A stretch of DNA of 64,000 bases. It comes from Bradyrhizobium sp. CSA112 (lineage in GTDB: Bacteria; Pseudomonadota; Alphaproteobacteria; Rhizobiales; Xanthobacteraceae). Both the position numbers and the translations under genes were made by a program. The stretch covers positions 186,001 to 250,000 of the forward strand of contig NZ_JAACFS010000001.1 in NCBI RefSeq assembly GCF_029051645.1, in the 5' to 3' direction. The notes under the pieces are model-generated. The model did not search any database and was not told the origin of the DNA. It was given only the letters and a program-made list of their open reading frames with translations. Of this stretch, positions 45,955 to 54,647 are shown one piece after another. Numbering within the stretch: position 1 is the stretch's first letter; every line of letters starts with the position of its first letter.

Positions 45955-46302
45955 TTGGTTTCACTCCCGTCGAACTATGGTTACGCCGGTCTTTGCCGGC
46001 TTTTAATTTCATCCCGATCAACCTTGTCGGGCCTTCATGCACTCATGATCGCTTCATGCACTCATGATCGTCGCGCTGCAATGGTTTGCCCATCGCAGTC
46101 AGTTCCAAGCTTGAATTGTACGAGGGTCCCGTTGGAGCGGCATCCGCTCCTTTCGGCCAATGCTAAATTGCGATGCGCAAGAAAAGGGAAGCATGCATGC
46201 ACTGCCCGTCCTCCGCTACATCGCTTTTCGCTGTCCCTTGCGGACTGCAGCACGGCTTATCCCCCCAATGTGCGCCCACGCTTCTTGGCATGAGCATTTT
46301 GG
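45955..46302 (-). other. Long leader region of the tctCBA transcript
   Basis: If transcription starts at site C, this stretch is the 5' untranslated leader. It holds the 19-bp tandem repeat at 46033-46070 and the palindrome GGAGCGGCATCCGCTCC at 46134-46150. On the minus strand that palindrome carries a ribosome-like GGAG and an ATG opening a 14-codon frame. No larger gene is credible. Confidence 0.4.
46033..46070. repeat. 19-bp perfect tandem duplication
   Basis: CTTCATGCACTCATGATCG occurs twice back to back (46033-46051 and 46052-46070), 79 bases upstream of tctC. It may be a recent slippage duplication. Confidence 0.92.
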
Positions 46303-46331
46303 GCATTCTTGTATATGATATGCCACAGTGC
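46303..46331 (-). promoter_or_regulatory. Promoter-like site and operator (site C), probably for tctCBA
   Basis: The 17-bp sequence TTGTATATGATATGCCA (46309-46325, + strand) matches the operator with one mismatch in an arm. On the minus strand TTGCAC lies two bases upstream of TGGCAT, as in sites A and B. The next gene on that strand is tctC. Confidence 0.6.
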
Positions 46332-46411
46332 AAATGGTTTTTGCTTTGGTTTGCCGCACTAGCCAATTTGTCGCAGATACGCAGTTTCCCAGCAATCGGT
46401 TTGCGGCAATG

Positions 46412-46438
46412 AAAATGGCCCCGGAAATCGGGGCCATT
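46412..46438 (-). terminator. Intrinsic terminator after the 45-residue protein gene
   Basis: AATGGCCCCG and CGGGGCCATT pair exactly around a five-base loop and run into ATTTTC on the minus strand. It lies about 75 bases past the stop at 46511. Confidence 0.85.
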
Positions 46439-46510
46439 GATCGAACCATTGGTGAAGGTCGCTCAGGCAGCGTGCGCGGATCCGCGCGTCAGATGCTGCT
46501 AAATAAAGCG

Positions 46511-46648
46511 TCAGAGGCCAAAATAGGGGAGGTCGCCGTTGCGGACGGCGATGCGGCTGCTCGCGGTCAAAAGGCGGTCGATTGAGGCCATCAGGCGGCC
46601 GAACAGGGTGCTAGAGGGAAGGAGGCCGATGGATGCAGTCTTGGACAT
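46511..46648 (-). CDS. 45-residue protein of the oxalate locus
   Basis: A short frame from the ATG at 46648 (GGGGACTTCC upstream gives a weak ribosome site) encodes a product starting MSKTASIGLL, with LFGRLMASIDRLLTASSRIA in the middle and ending VRNGDLPYFGL. The amphipathic helix plus the RNGDLP-x-FGL tail recalls very short DUF1127-like rhizobial proteins. It has its own promoter region with operator site D 59 bases upstream and its own terminator, so it is a complete small gene. The function is unknown; an RNA-binding or regulatory role is a guess. Confidence 0.7.
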   Translation of the reverse strand: MSKTASIGLLPSSTLFGRLMASIDRLLTASSRIAVRNGDLPYFGL

Positions 46649-46706
46649 GGAAGTCCCCTTTTTTCGAAGTGGCGGAGCAGTCCCGCTTCATGATCAGGGG
46701 TAATTT

Positions 46707-46723
46707 ATGTATACCAGATACCA
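46707..46723 (-). promoter_or_regulatory. Operator (site D) upstream of the 45-residue protein gene
   Basis: ATGTATACCAGATACCA matches the operator pattern with two mismatches in one arm. On the minus strand TTGATT abuts the operator, in the same position as the -35 boxes at the other sites. Confidence 0.6.
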
Positions 46724-46805
46724 ATCAACAATGGACTTGTTTGCTTAGCAGCATCTGATTGTTTGCAATGCAGCAAAAATTAAGGATACGGCATTTCCAG
46801 ATGGT

Positions 46806-46829
46806 AGACCGCCTGATCTCGGGCGGTCT
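46806..46829. terminator. Hairpin after the DUF2147 gene
   Basis: AGACCGCC and GGCGGTCT form an eight-base stem with an eight-base loop, 36 bases past the stop at 46865. The T-rich side (TTTCGTTG) is on the plus strand, so its use by the minus-strand gene would be weak. Confidence 0.5.
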
Positions 46830-46864
46830 TTCGTTGTCTGTAACGTCCACCGGCGCGTCTCAAT

Positions 46865-47302
46865 TCACCGCGTCCATTCTTCGCCCGCGCATAGCGTTCC
46901 TACGCAACCTCGCACGTTCAGGTTGCCTGAAGGCAGCAAGGTGACGGAACTCGCATAGGTCTGGCCGTCGTCCGCATTATAGATCTTTCCGGACCACTTG
47001 TTTGGGCCGGCTTCCTGCATGCCGACGAAGAGGGATATGCCTATTACCGGCCGGCTACGCAGGGAGGGATCGGCATTCCTGTCGTCCAATTGCGGCTTTC
47101 CTGTTGCCTTGTCGATGGCCTCCTTCAGCCAGACAACGCGACCGCAAAGCGCATTGCCGCAGCGGCTGACCTTGATCTTGGCGTCTCCGGACTGGGTGAG
47201 CCAAACGCCGGCGGGATCGTTGGTCCTGGCGGCGTGGGCGCCTGCAAAAATTGGAATGCAGAACAGTGCTGCGATCAGATGGCGCGTGAGGTGAGAACGC
47301 AC
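46865..47302 (-). CDS. Exported DUF2147 domain protein
   Basis: The 145-residue product has a signal peptide (HLIAALFCIPIFAGAHAA). A DUF2147 domain follows: PAGVWLTQSGDAKIKVSRCG, NALCGRVVWLKE, and a closing VRGCVGTLCAGEEWTR. The cysteine pairs suggest disulfides. The start is a GTG at 47302 with AAGGAG eight bases upstream, better than the longer ATG forms that lack a ribosome site. The domain is of unknown function in the periplasm. There is no visible link to oxalate use, although it lies within that locus. Confidence 0.85.
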   Translation of the reverse strand: MRSHLTRHLIAALFCIPIFAGAHAARTNDPAGVWLTQSGDAKIKVSRCGNALCGRVVWLKEAIDKATGKPQLDDRNADPSLRSRPVIGISLFVGMQEAGPNKWSGKIYNADDGQTYASSVTLLPSGNLNVRGCVGTLCAGEEWTR

Positions 47303-47433
47303 GGGAATGCTCCTTGGCCCTGAGGTGCTGCTATTGCGCATCGAAGCGATGCGCCCGATCATCATGAATAATTTCATGATAAACAATCAATAAATCGCGA
47401 ATACCATTGAGTCAAGCGTGAGAAACGTGCATT

Positions 47434-48042
47434 ATGAAATCATCGTCGCAACGACAGGAACGTGGGGTGCCTCGGATGGCCATAGTGTGGGATTCAATTC
47501 GTGACGGACGGCAATGCTGGTTTCGCCGTCTAGACTGGGCGTTCTGGGCCATCTGGGTCGCCTTTCCGGTGACGGCCTGGATGGCCTATCGGGCCAACAC
47601 CACTGCCTCGCTCGCAATCGCACAGAGTCTGGACGCCGAGCAGGCGAAGTGCGCCGGCCTCATTGCCAACCCGCTCAACATGTCAGGTCCGGGCAAGCTT
47701 CTGTTCTGGACGCTGTTCGGGCTTCAGCTCTCGTTCTTCGCGGTATTGATCGGCATCCTTCACCGGATGGTGCATCGATTCGCGCACGGCCGAATCTTTG
47801 TGTCCGAGACGCTACAAGGCGTGTGGTGGATGGGGATCATCCTGGTGTTTTGGCCATTCCTCGATGCGATTGCGAGCAACGCGGTTGCGTTTGCGTTACA
47901 TGCGATCGGCGACACCAAGTTCTATCTGCCGTTCTACACCGTTGATGTCGGCACGATCGCTGGCGGCGTTTTTCTGATGGCGCTGAAATTCGTCATCGAG
48001 CACGCCATCCTCCTGCAGTCCGAAAACGATCTGACGATTTGA
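47434..48042 (+). CDS. DUF2975 membrane protein
   Basis: The 202-residue protein has four membrane helices (WAFWAIWVAFPVTAWMAY, LLFWTLFGLQLSFFAVLIGI, GVWWMGIILVFWPFLDAIA, and one near VGTIAGGVFLMALKFVIEHA). This matches the DUF2975 layout, with HRFAHGRIFVSETLQG between helices 2 and 3. It is followed 12 bases later by a small HTH protein, the standard DUF2975/YozG-like pair, in which the membrane protein probably modulates the regulator. The start at 47434 could also be the ATG at 47476. Confidence 0.85.
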   Translation: MKSSSQRQERGVPRMAIVWDSIRDGRQCWFRRLDWAFWAIWVAFPVTAWMAYRANTTASLAIAQSLDAEQAKCAGLIANPLNMSGPGKLLFWTLFGLQLSFFAVLIGILHRMVHRFAHGRIFVSETLQGVWWMGIILVFWPFLDAIASNAVAFALHAIGDTKFYLPFYTVDVGTIAGGVFLMALKFVIEHAILLQSENDLTI

Positions 48043-48054
48043 GGGTGAACGCTT

Positions 48055-48297
48055 GTGCCCATCGTGGTGAACCTCGATGTCATGCTCGCAAAACGGAAGC
48101 GTCGCCTCGGAGACGTCGCTGAGGCCATTGGCATTTCCATTCAGAACCTGTCGATCCTGAAGACTGGAAAAGCAAAAGCGATGCGCTTTTCGACACTCGC
48201 TGCGATCTGCCGCGAGCTGGATTGCCAGCCCGGAGATATTCTCGGATATGTCGAGGGTGAAGAGGTTCGCGACGCGGACGCCGGTGACGGCAATTAG
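48055..48297 (+). CDS. Small XRE/YozG-like HTH regulator, 80 aa
   Basis: The product is almost only a helix-turn-helix of the Cro/C1 type (LDVMLAKRKRRLGDVAEAIG, SIQNLSILKTGKAKAMRFST, AICRELDCQPGDILGYVEG). The start is a GTG at 48055. It is cotranscribed with the DUF2975 membrane protein, the common pair in which the regulator may be held at the membrane. Its targets are unknown. Confidence 0.88.
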   Translation: MPIVVNLDVMLAKRKRRLGDVAEAIGISIQNLSILKTGKAKAMRFSTLAAICRELDCQPGDILGYVEGEEVRDADAGDGN

Positions 48298-48411
48298 TCG
48301 GCGATCGATCAAGAGTGGAAGCGATACCTCAACGAAGCGGCATCGTAAGAAACCGCATGGCCGCCATCATCAGCGGCCATGCATTCTGAAGATCGTCTGA
48401 GCGCGCAGCGC

Positions 48412-49689
48412 TTATTCCGCCGCCTGCTTGCGCGGCGGGTCGAGCGCGCCGGAATCGTGGATTTCGGCTACCTGGTGGTCTGAGAAGCCGAGCACCTGAC
48501 GCAGAATCTCGTCGGTATGCTCGCCGAGCAGCGGCGACCTTGTCACCTCGCTCGGTGAGTCCGACAGCTTGATCGGATTGCCGACCGAAATGTACTTGCC
48601 GCGGGTCGGATGATCGACCTCGACGACGGTGCCGGTGGCGCGCAGCGACTGGTCTTCGATGATTTCCTTCATCGACAGGATCGGGCCGCAGGGAATGTCG
48701 TCCTTGTTGAGGATCTCCATCGCCTCGAACTTGGTCTTGGTCATGGTCCACTGTTCGATGCGCGCGAAGATTTCGTTGAGGCGTGACAGCCGGGCAGGGG
48801 GCTTAGCGTAGTCGGGATGGGTCTTCCAGCCGGGTTCGCCGATCACGTCGCAGATCTTCTCCCACACCGGCGCCTGGGTGATGAAATAGAGGTAGGCGTT
48901 GGGATCGGTCTCCCAGCCCTTGCACTTGACGATGCGGCCGGGCTGGCCGCCGCCGGAATCGTTGCCGGCGCGCGGCACGGCGTCGCCGAACGGAATGCCT
49001 TCGCCGTACTGGCTGTATTCCTTCAGCGGGCCATGGGCGAGGCGCTGCTGGTCGCGCAGTTTGACGCGCGCGAGATTGAGCACGCCGTCCTGCATCGCAG
49101 CCGTAACCTTCTGGCCCTTGCCGGTCATGGTGCGCTGGTAGAGCGCGGCGACGATGCCGAGCGCCAGATGCAGGCCGGTGCCGCTGTCGCCGATCTGCGC
49201 GCCGGTGACGAGCGGCAGCCCGTCGCGGAAGCCGGTGGTCGAGGCGGCGCCGCCGGTGCACTGCGCAACGTTCTCATAGACCTTGCAGTCTTCATAGGGG
49301 CCGGGGCCAAAACCCTTGATCGAGGCCACGATCATCTTCGGGTTGATGCTGTGGATCTTCTCCCAGGGGAAGCCCATGCGGTCGAGCACGCCGGGGCCGA
49401 AGTTTTCCACCAGCACGTCGCAGTTCTTGATCAGCGCGGTCAGGACTTCCTTGCCCTTCGGGTTCTTTGTGTCGAGCGTGATCGAGCGCTTGTTGTGGTT
49501 CAGCATGGTGAAATACAGGCTGTCCACATTGGGAATGTCCTGCAACTGGCCACGGGTGATGTCGCCGACGCCGGGGCGCTCGACCTTGATCACGTCTGCG
49601 CCGAACCAGGCCAGCAATTGCGTGCAGGTCGGGCCCGACTGAACGTGGGTGAAATCAAGAATGCGAACGCCCGTAAGCGCCTTTGTCAT
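48412..49689 (-). CDS. frc: Formyl-CoA transferase
   Basis: The 425-residue class III CoA-transferase moves CoA from formyl-CoA to oxalate, giving oxalyl-CoA and formate. The family start ([20 protein letters not shown]) and the catalytic Asp168 in the GDSGTG loop match Oxalobacter Frc Asp169. [13 protein letters not shown] and the long C-terminal domain fit the full length. It lies 64 bases after oxc on the same strand, so the pair is an operon that probably continues from gntR. The C-terminus is -KQAAE. Confidence 0.96.
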   Translation of the reverse strand: MTKALTGVRILDFTHVQSGPTCTQLLAWFGADVIKVERPGVGDITRGQLQDIPNVDSLYFTMLNHNKRSITLDTKNPKGKEVLTALIKNCDVLVENFGPGVLDRMGFPWEKIHSINPKMIVASIKGFGPGPYEDCKVYENVAQCTGGAASTTGFRDGLPLVTGAQIGDSGTGLHLALGIVAALYQRTMTGKGQKVTAAMQDGVLNLARVKLRDQQRLAHGPLKEYSQYGEGIPFGDAVPRAGNDSGGGQPGRIVKCKGWETDPNAYLYFITQAPVWEKICDVIGEPGWKTHPDYAKPPARLSRLNEIFARIEQWTMTKTKFEAMEILNKDDIPCGPILSMKEIIEDQSLRATGTVVEVDHPTRGKYISVGNPIKLSDSPSEVTRSPLLGEHTDEILRQVLGFSDHQVAEIHDSGALDPPRKQAAE

Positions 49690-49753
49690 CGTCTTTGCTC
49701 CGTACTGTATCTGTATCTGTGCTGCGTGTGCCGGATGAATGGGTGAAGGTCGG

Positions 49754-51484
49754 CTATTTCTTCTTCAAAACGCTTTGCGGGTTGAGGTTGCCGATGCGGC
49801 CGCTTTCGGAACCGGCCGCCGGATCGATCACCGCGTTGATGAGCGTCGGCTTGCCGGAATCCATCGCCTCGTTGACGGCGCGCTTCAGCTCGTCGGGCGA
49901 GGTGGCGTTGATGCCGACGCCGCCGAACGCTTCCATCATCTTGTCGTAGCGCGAGCCCTTGACGAACACCGTCGTCGCCGGATCGGAACCGCCCGCATTG
50001 ACGTCGGTGCCGCGATAGATGCCGTCATTGTTGAAGACGACGATGCAGACCGGAAGCTGGTAGCGGCAGATGGTCTCGATCTCCATGCCGGAGAAACCGA
50101 AGGCCGAATCGCCTTCGATCGCGAGCACCGGCTTGCCGGTCTCGACAGCGGCGGCGATCGAATAGCCCATGCCGATGCCCATCACGCCCCAGGTGCCGAC
50201 GTCGAGCCGCTTGCGCGGCTTGTACATGTCGATGACGCCGCGGGCGAGGTCGAGCGTGTTGGCGCCTTCGTTGACGAGGATGGCGTCGGGCCGCTCCTTG
50301 ATGATCGTGCGCAGTGCGCCGAGCGCGCCGTGATAGTCCATCGGCGAAGCGTTGCTCATCAGCTTCGGCGCCATCTTGGCGACGTTGTCGTCACGCTTCT
50401 TGTTGACGGTGTTGACCCAGTCGGCGGGTGCAGCCGGCCAGCTCCCGCCCATGCCCTCGAGCAGCGAGGAGACGCAGGAGCCGATATCGCCGACCACGGG
50501 GGCGACGATCTCGACGTTGGAATCCATTTCCTTCGGCTCGATGTCGATCTGGATGAATTTCTTCGGTGCATCGCCCCAGGTCTTGCCCTTGCCGTGCGAC
50601 AGCAGCCAGTTGAGGCGGGCGCCGATCAGCATGACGACGTCGGCGTCCTTCAGCACGGTCGAGCGCGCGGCGCCCGCGGACTGCGCATGCGTGTCCGGCA
50701 ACAGGCCCTTGGCCATGCTCATCTGCAGGAACGGTGCGCCGGTCTTTTCGACGAAGGCGCGGATCTCGTCGTCGGCCTGCGCATAGGCTGCGCCCTTGCC
50801 GAGGATGATGAGGGGACGCTTTGCACCCTTGAGCACGTCGAGCGCGCGCTTGACGGATGACGGGGCAGGGATCTGGGCAGGCGCTGCGTCGATCACCTTC
50901 ACCAGCGACTTCGCGCCGGCATCTGCGTTCATGACTTGGCCGAAAAGTTTTGCCGGAAGATCGAGATAGACTCCGCCTGGACGGCCCGAGACGGCGGCAC
51001 GGATCGCGCGCGCCAGACCGATGCCGATGTCGGCCGCGTGCAGGACGCGGAACGCCGCCTTGCAGAGCGGCTTGGCGATCGCAAGCTGGTCCATCTCTTC
51101 ATAGTCGCCCTGCTGCAGGTCGACGATCTCGCGTTCCGAGGAGCCCGAAATCAGGATCATCGGGAAGCAGTTGGTGGTGGCGTGCGCGAGGGCAGTGAGG
51201 CCGTTGAGGAAGCCGGGCGCCGAAACGGTGAGGCAGACGCCCGGTTTCTTGGTCAGGTAGCCGGCGATCGAGGCTGCGTAGCCGGCATTCTGCTCGTGAC
51301 GGAACGACAATACGCGAATGCCCTCGGCCTGCATCATGCGGCCGAGGTCGGTGATCGGGATGCCCGGCACACCATAGATGGTGTTGATGCCGTTGAGCTT
51401 GAGCGCATCGATGACGAGATGAAAGCCATCCGTCAGCTCTTGCTCGGTGCCCGGTGCTACGGACTTGGTCGCGGTATTCAGCAT
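49754..51484 (-). CDS. oxc: Oxalyl-CoA decarboxylase
   Basis: The 576-residue ThDP enzyme turns oxalyl-CoA into formyl-CoA and CO2. It shows the ThDP-activating Glu in [17 protein letters not shown], the PYR-domain [14 protein letters not shown], and the cofactor/Mg site [20 protein letters not shown] with FNNDGIYRG. The length fits Oxalobacter Oxc. I chose the ATG at 51484 because GGGAG lies at the right distance; an ATG three codons earlier abuts that site. Together with Frc it forms the core cycle of oxalate use. Confidence 0.96.
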   Translation of the reverse strand: MLNTATKSVAPGTEQELTDGFHLVIDALKLNGINTIYGVPGIPITDLGRMMQAEGIRVLSFRHEQNAGYAASIAGYLTKKPGVCLTVSAPGFLNGLTALAHATTNCFPMILISGSSEREIVDLQQGDYEEMDQLAIAKPLCKAAFRVLHAADIGIGLARAIRAAVSGRPGGVYLDLPAKLFGQVMNADAGAKSLVKVIDAAPAQIPAPSSVKRALDVLKGAKRPLIILGKGAAYAQADDEIRAFVEKTGAPFLQMSMAKGLLPDTHAQSAGAARSTVLKDADVVMLIGARLNWLLSHGKGKTWGDAPKKFIQIDIEPKEMDSNVEIVAPVVGDIGSCVSSLLEGMGGSWPAAPADWVNTVNKKRDDNVAKMAPKLMSNASPMDYHGALGALRTIIKERPDAILVNEGANTLDLARGVIDMYKPRKRLDVGTWGVMGIGMGYSIAAAVETGKPVLAIEGDSAFGFSGMEIETICRYQLPVCIVVFNNDGIYRGTDVNAGGSDPATTVFVKGSRYDKMMEAFGGVGINATSPDELKRAVNEAMDSGKPTLINAVIDPAAGSESGRIGNLNPQSVLKKK

Positions 51485-51550
51485 GGGCTTCATCTCCCTG
51501 ATCGTTAGTTTTCGGACGATTTTTCGTCGTCTTCTGGTGCGAAGGTGCGT

Positions 51551-52282
51551 CTAGCTAAAAAGTTCCTGTCCATGCGCTTCGACATAGGCGGCGAGGCCCA
51601 GCGTGTGGTCGCGCGCGCGCTTTTCGGCTAGTTCAGTGTCGCGCGCTTCCAGCGCTTCGATGATGCCGAGATGTTCCGGCAGCGAGGTCGCGGTGCGATC
51701 CTTCCGCCCGATAGTCAGTTGCCGGTAGCCGCGCACATGCAGCAGGAGATCGTTGGTCAAATCGACAAGCACCGGCGATTCCGAAAGCGAGATCAGCGCC
51801 TGATGGAACGCAATGTTGGCCTTGGAGTATTCCTCGACATGATCCTGCGGCAGCCGGTCCTTGCCAAAATCCTTGAAGAAATCGCGCAGCGCCGTGATGT
51901 CCTTCTTGCGCGCTGTCGTCGTGATCAGGCGTGCGGCCATGCTCTCGAGCGCGGCCCACGCGCGGATCATGTCGACGATCTCGGTCTTGGTGCGGCGGAC
52001 CACGACGATGCCGCGACGCGGCACGGTTTTGACGAAGCCATCCTGCTCCAGCATCGCGATGGCTTCGCGAATGGGAGTACGGCTAACGCCGAGGCGTTCG
52101 GACAGCGCGCGCTCGTCGAGCATCACCTGCTCAGGCGTCGCATATATGTCCATCTTGAGAATGGCTTCCTTCAAGGCCTCGTAGGCCTTGTTCTTGAAGC
52201 TCGTCTCGGGCGCAATCCGGACGATTGCGATATCTGCCTCAGCCATGACAGGCGGCGCCTTGGTTTGTTTACGTGCGGGCAC
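51551..52282 (-). CDS. GntR-family regulator (FadR/FCD type), probable oxalate regulator
   Basis: The 243-residue protein has a winged HTH (LDERALSERLGVSRTPIREA, IAMLEQDGFVKTVPRRGIVV) and an all-helical FCD ligand domain (MIRAWAALESMAARLITTTA, NIAFHQALISLSESPVLVDL) with His residues that bind metal or ligand. The start is a GTG at 52282 with GGAGGAGA upstream; the ATG at 52246 lacks this. Operator site E lies 62 bases above, so it is probably autoregulated. It leads the oxc-frc operon and is divergent from the acyl-CoA synthetase. I infer that it binds the six sites and that oxalate or an oxalyl compound releases it. Confidence 0.88.
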   Translation of the reverse strand: MPARKQTKAPPVMAEADIAIVRIAPETSFKNKAYEALKEAILKMDIYATPEQVMLDERALSERLGVSRTPIREAIAMLEQDGFVKTVPRRGIVVVRRTKTEIVDMIRAWAALESMAARLITTTARKKDITALRDFFKDFGKDRLPQDHVEEYSKANIAFHQALISLSESPVLVDLTNDLLLHVRGYRQLTIGRKDRTATSLPEHLGIIEALEARDTELAEKRARDHTLGLAAYVEAHGQELFS

Positions 52283-52343
52283 GACTCGTCTCCTCCCTGT
52301 TTTTGGAGACGTCTTCTTAGCAGAAGAAATGCTCGAATATTTT

Positions 52344-52360
52344 TGGCATACCAAATACCA
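52344..52360 (-). promoter_or_regulatory. Operator (site E) upstream of gntR-oxc-frc
   Basis: TGGCATACCAAATACCA matches TGGYAT-N5-ATRCCA in both arms. On the minus strand a TTGACA lies three bases upstream, so the site covers the promoter spacer, as at sites A and B. With site F it makes the divergent region doubly controlled. Confidence 0.8.
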
Positions 52361-52408
52361 GGATGTCAAGGTGCCCGTGTTTTCGGGGATTCTGCGCGAT
52401 AGTTTGTC

Positions 52409-52441
52409 TTGACAATCTGAACTCTGGCATACCAAATGCCA
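52409..52441 (+). promoter_or_regulatory. Promoter and operator (site F) of the acyl-CoA synthetase gene
   Basis: TTGACA (52409-52414) lies ten bases before the operator TGGCATACCAAATGCCA (52425-52441), a perfect match with both arms identical. The ATG at 52468 follows 27 bases later with AGGAGG between. A bound repressor would cover the -10 region. Confidence 0.8.
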
Positions 52442-52467
52442 TAAAACTAGCCCCCAGGAGGAAGCCT

Positions 52468-54633
52468 ATGTCAAATTCTGCAGATGCGGCCCGCAAGATC
52501 GCCGAGCCCAGCGCCCACGAGGCTGTCCGCCGGGTGCTCGATACGGTGAAAGCCGAGAAGCGCACCAGCCTCACCGCGCCCGAAGGCAAGCTGGTGTGCG
52601 ATGCCTACGGCATCCCGGTTCCGAAGGAAGGCGTGGCGAAGTCCGCCGCTGAGGCCGCCAAGCTCGCGTCCACCATGGGCTTCCCGGTGGTGATGAAGAT
52701 CGTCTCGCCGGACATTCTCCACAAGACGGAAGCCGGCGGCGTCATGGTCGGCCTCAAGACCGCGGCCGATGCAGAAAAGGCCTATGACACCATTCTCGGC
52801 AACGCCAAGAAATATAAGGCTGACGCCAAGATCGAGGGCATCCAGGTCCAGCAGATGCTGGCCGGCGGCACCGAGGTCATCGTCGGCTCCATCACCGACG
52901 GCTCATTCGGCAAGCTGGTGGCGTTCGGCCTCGGCGGCGTGCTGGTCGAGGTGCTGAAAGACATTACCTTCCGCCTCGCGCCCGCGACCAAGGACGATGC
53001 CCTGTCGATGCTCGACGGCATCCAGGCCCACGACATGCTGAAGGGTGTGCGCGGCGGTGATCCGGTCAGCCGCGATGCGCTGGCGGACGTCATCGTCAAG
53101 GTGTCGCAGCTCGTCAGCGATTTTCCCGAAATCGTCGAACTCGATCTCAATCCGGTGTTCGCCACCAAGAAGGACGCGATTGCCGCCGACGTGCGCATCG
53201 TTGTCGACTTCGACTACAAGCCGCGCCCCGCGCCGCGTCCGACCGAAGAAATCGTGGCGGCCATGAACCGGATCATGCAGCCGAAGGGCGTCGCCGTGAT
53301 CGGCGCCTCCGCCGAGGACGGCAAGATCGGCAACTCCGTGATGAAGAACCTGATCAATGGCGGCTACAAGGGCGAGATCTATCCGATCCACCCGAAGGCC
53401 GCCGATATTCTGGGCTACAAGGCCTACAAGAGCGTCAAGGACGTGCCCGGCGTGATCGACACCGCGGTGTTCGCGATCCCTGCGAAGTTCGTCGCCGGCG
53501 CGCTGGCCGAATGCGGCGAGAAGAAAATTCCAGGCGCTGTCCTGATTCCGTCGGGCTTTGCCGAAGCGGGCGCCCCTGAATTGCAGGCCGAGATCGTCGA
53601 GGTCGGCAAGAAGTACAACATCCGCCTGATGGGGCCGAACATCTACGGCTTCTATTATACGCCGGCCAATCTCTGCGCCACGTTCTGCACCGCCTACGAC
53701 GTCAAAGGCCATGCGGCGCTGTCGTCGCAGTCCGGCGGCATCGGCATGGCGATCATCGGCTTCTCGCGTTCGGCCAAGATGGGTGTCTCCGCGATCGTCG
53801 GCCTCGGCAACAAGTCCGATATCGATGAGGACGATCTGCTGGCCTTCTTCGAGCAGGACCCCAACACCAACCTCATTGCTCAGCACTGCGAAGACCTCAA
53901 GGACGGCCGCGCCTTTGCGGAGGCCGCCAAGCGCGTCTCCAAGAAGAAGCCGGTCATCGTGCTCAAGGCAGGCCGCACCTCGGCCGGCGCGAGGGCGGCT
54001 TCGTCGCACACCGGTGCGCTCGCCGGTAACGACAAGATCTATGAGGACGTGCTCGCTCAATCCGGCGTGATCCGCGCCCGGTCCTTGCGGCAATTGCTCG
54101 AATTCGCGCGCGGCGTGCCGGTGCTGCCGACGCCGAAGGGCGAGAACGTGCTGATCATCACCGGTGCGGGCGGCTCGGGCGTGCTGCTGTCGGACTCGGT
54201 TGTGGATAACGGCCTGTCGCTGATGACCATGCCGCCGGATCTCGATGCCGCGTTCCGCAAGTTCATCCCGCCGTTCGGCGCGGCCGGAAATCCTGTGGAT
54301 ATCACCGGCGGCGAGCCGCCGATCACCTACGTCAACACGGTGAAGCTCGGCCTGTCGGACGAGCGCATCCACTCGCTGATCCTCGGCTACTGGCACACGA
54401 TCGTGACGCCGCCGATGGTGTTCGCCCGCAACATGGTCGAGGTGAAGAAGGAGATGGAGGCCAAGGGCTTCGTCAAGCCGATCGTCGCCTCGCTCGCCGG
54501 CGACGTCGAGGTCGAGGAGGCCGCCGAATATCTCTACCAGAACGGCATCCCGGCCTATGCGTACTCGACCGAACTGCCGGTCGAAGTGCTGGGCGCCAAG
54601 TACAAGTGGGCGCGCGGCGCGGGTCTGCTCTGA
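52468..54633 (+). CDS. NDP-forming acyl-CoA synthetase, candidate oxalyl-CoA or formyl-CoA synthetase
   Basis: The 721-residue single-chain protein joins an N-terminal ATP-grasp_5 domain (TAPEGKLVCDAYGIPVPKEG, MGFPVVMKIVSPDILHKTEA) to a CoA-binding Rossmann domain (GVAVIGASAEDGKIGNSVMK) and a ligase CoA domain. His514 in SSHTGALAG is the expected phospho-histidine. It is related to ADP-forming acetyl-CoA synthetases. AGGAGG precedes the ATG at 52468. It is divergent from gntR-oxc-frc and shares the operator, so a role in making oxalyl-CoA or in using formyl-CoA is inferred. Confidence 0.88.
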   Translation: MSNSADAARKIAEPSAHEAVRRVLDTVKAEKRTSLTAPEGKLVCDAYGIPVPKEGVAKSAAEAAKLASTMGFPVVMKIVSPDILHKTEAGGVMVGLKTAADAEKAYDTILGNAKKYKADAKIEGIQVQQMLAGGTEVIVGSITDGSFGKLVAFGLGGVLVEVLKDITFRLAPATKDDALSMLDGIQAHDMLKGVRGGDPVSRDALADVIVKVSQLVSDFPEIVELDLNPVFATKKDAIAADVRIVVDFDYKPRPAPRPTEEIVAAMNRIMQPKGVAVIGASAEDGKIGNSVMKNLINGGYKGEIYPIHPKAADILGYKAYKSVKDVPGVIDTAVFAIPAKFVAGALAECGEKKIPGAVLIPSGFAEAGAPELQAEIVEVGKKYNIRLMGPNIYGFYYTPANLCATFCTAYDVKGHAALSSQSGGIGMAIIGFSRSAKMGVSAIVGLGNKSDIDEDDLLAFFEQDPNTNLIAQHCEDLKDGRAFAEAAKRVSKKKPVIVLKAGRTSAGARAASSHTGALAGNDKIYEDVLAQSGVIRARSLRQLLEFARGVPVLPTPKGENVLIITGAGGSGVLLSDSVVDNGLSLMTMPPDLDAAFRKFIPPFGAAGNPVDITGGEPPITYVNTVKLGLSDERIHSLILGYWHTIVTPPMVFARNMVEVKKEMEAKGFVKPIVASLAGDVEVEEAAEYLYQNGIPAYAYSTELPVEVLGAKYKWARGAGLL

Positions 54634-54647
54634 GCCTATCAACAACA

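Noticed and set aside
46163..46449. Short overlapping frames on both strands near site C
   Set aside because: They have no ribosome sites, no mutual agreement in start, and overlap a clear terminator and operator.
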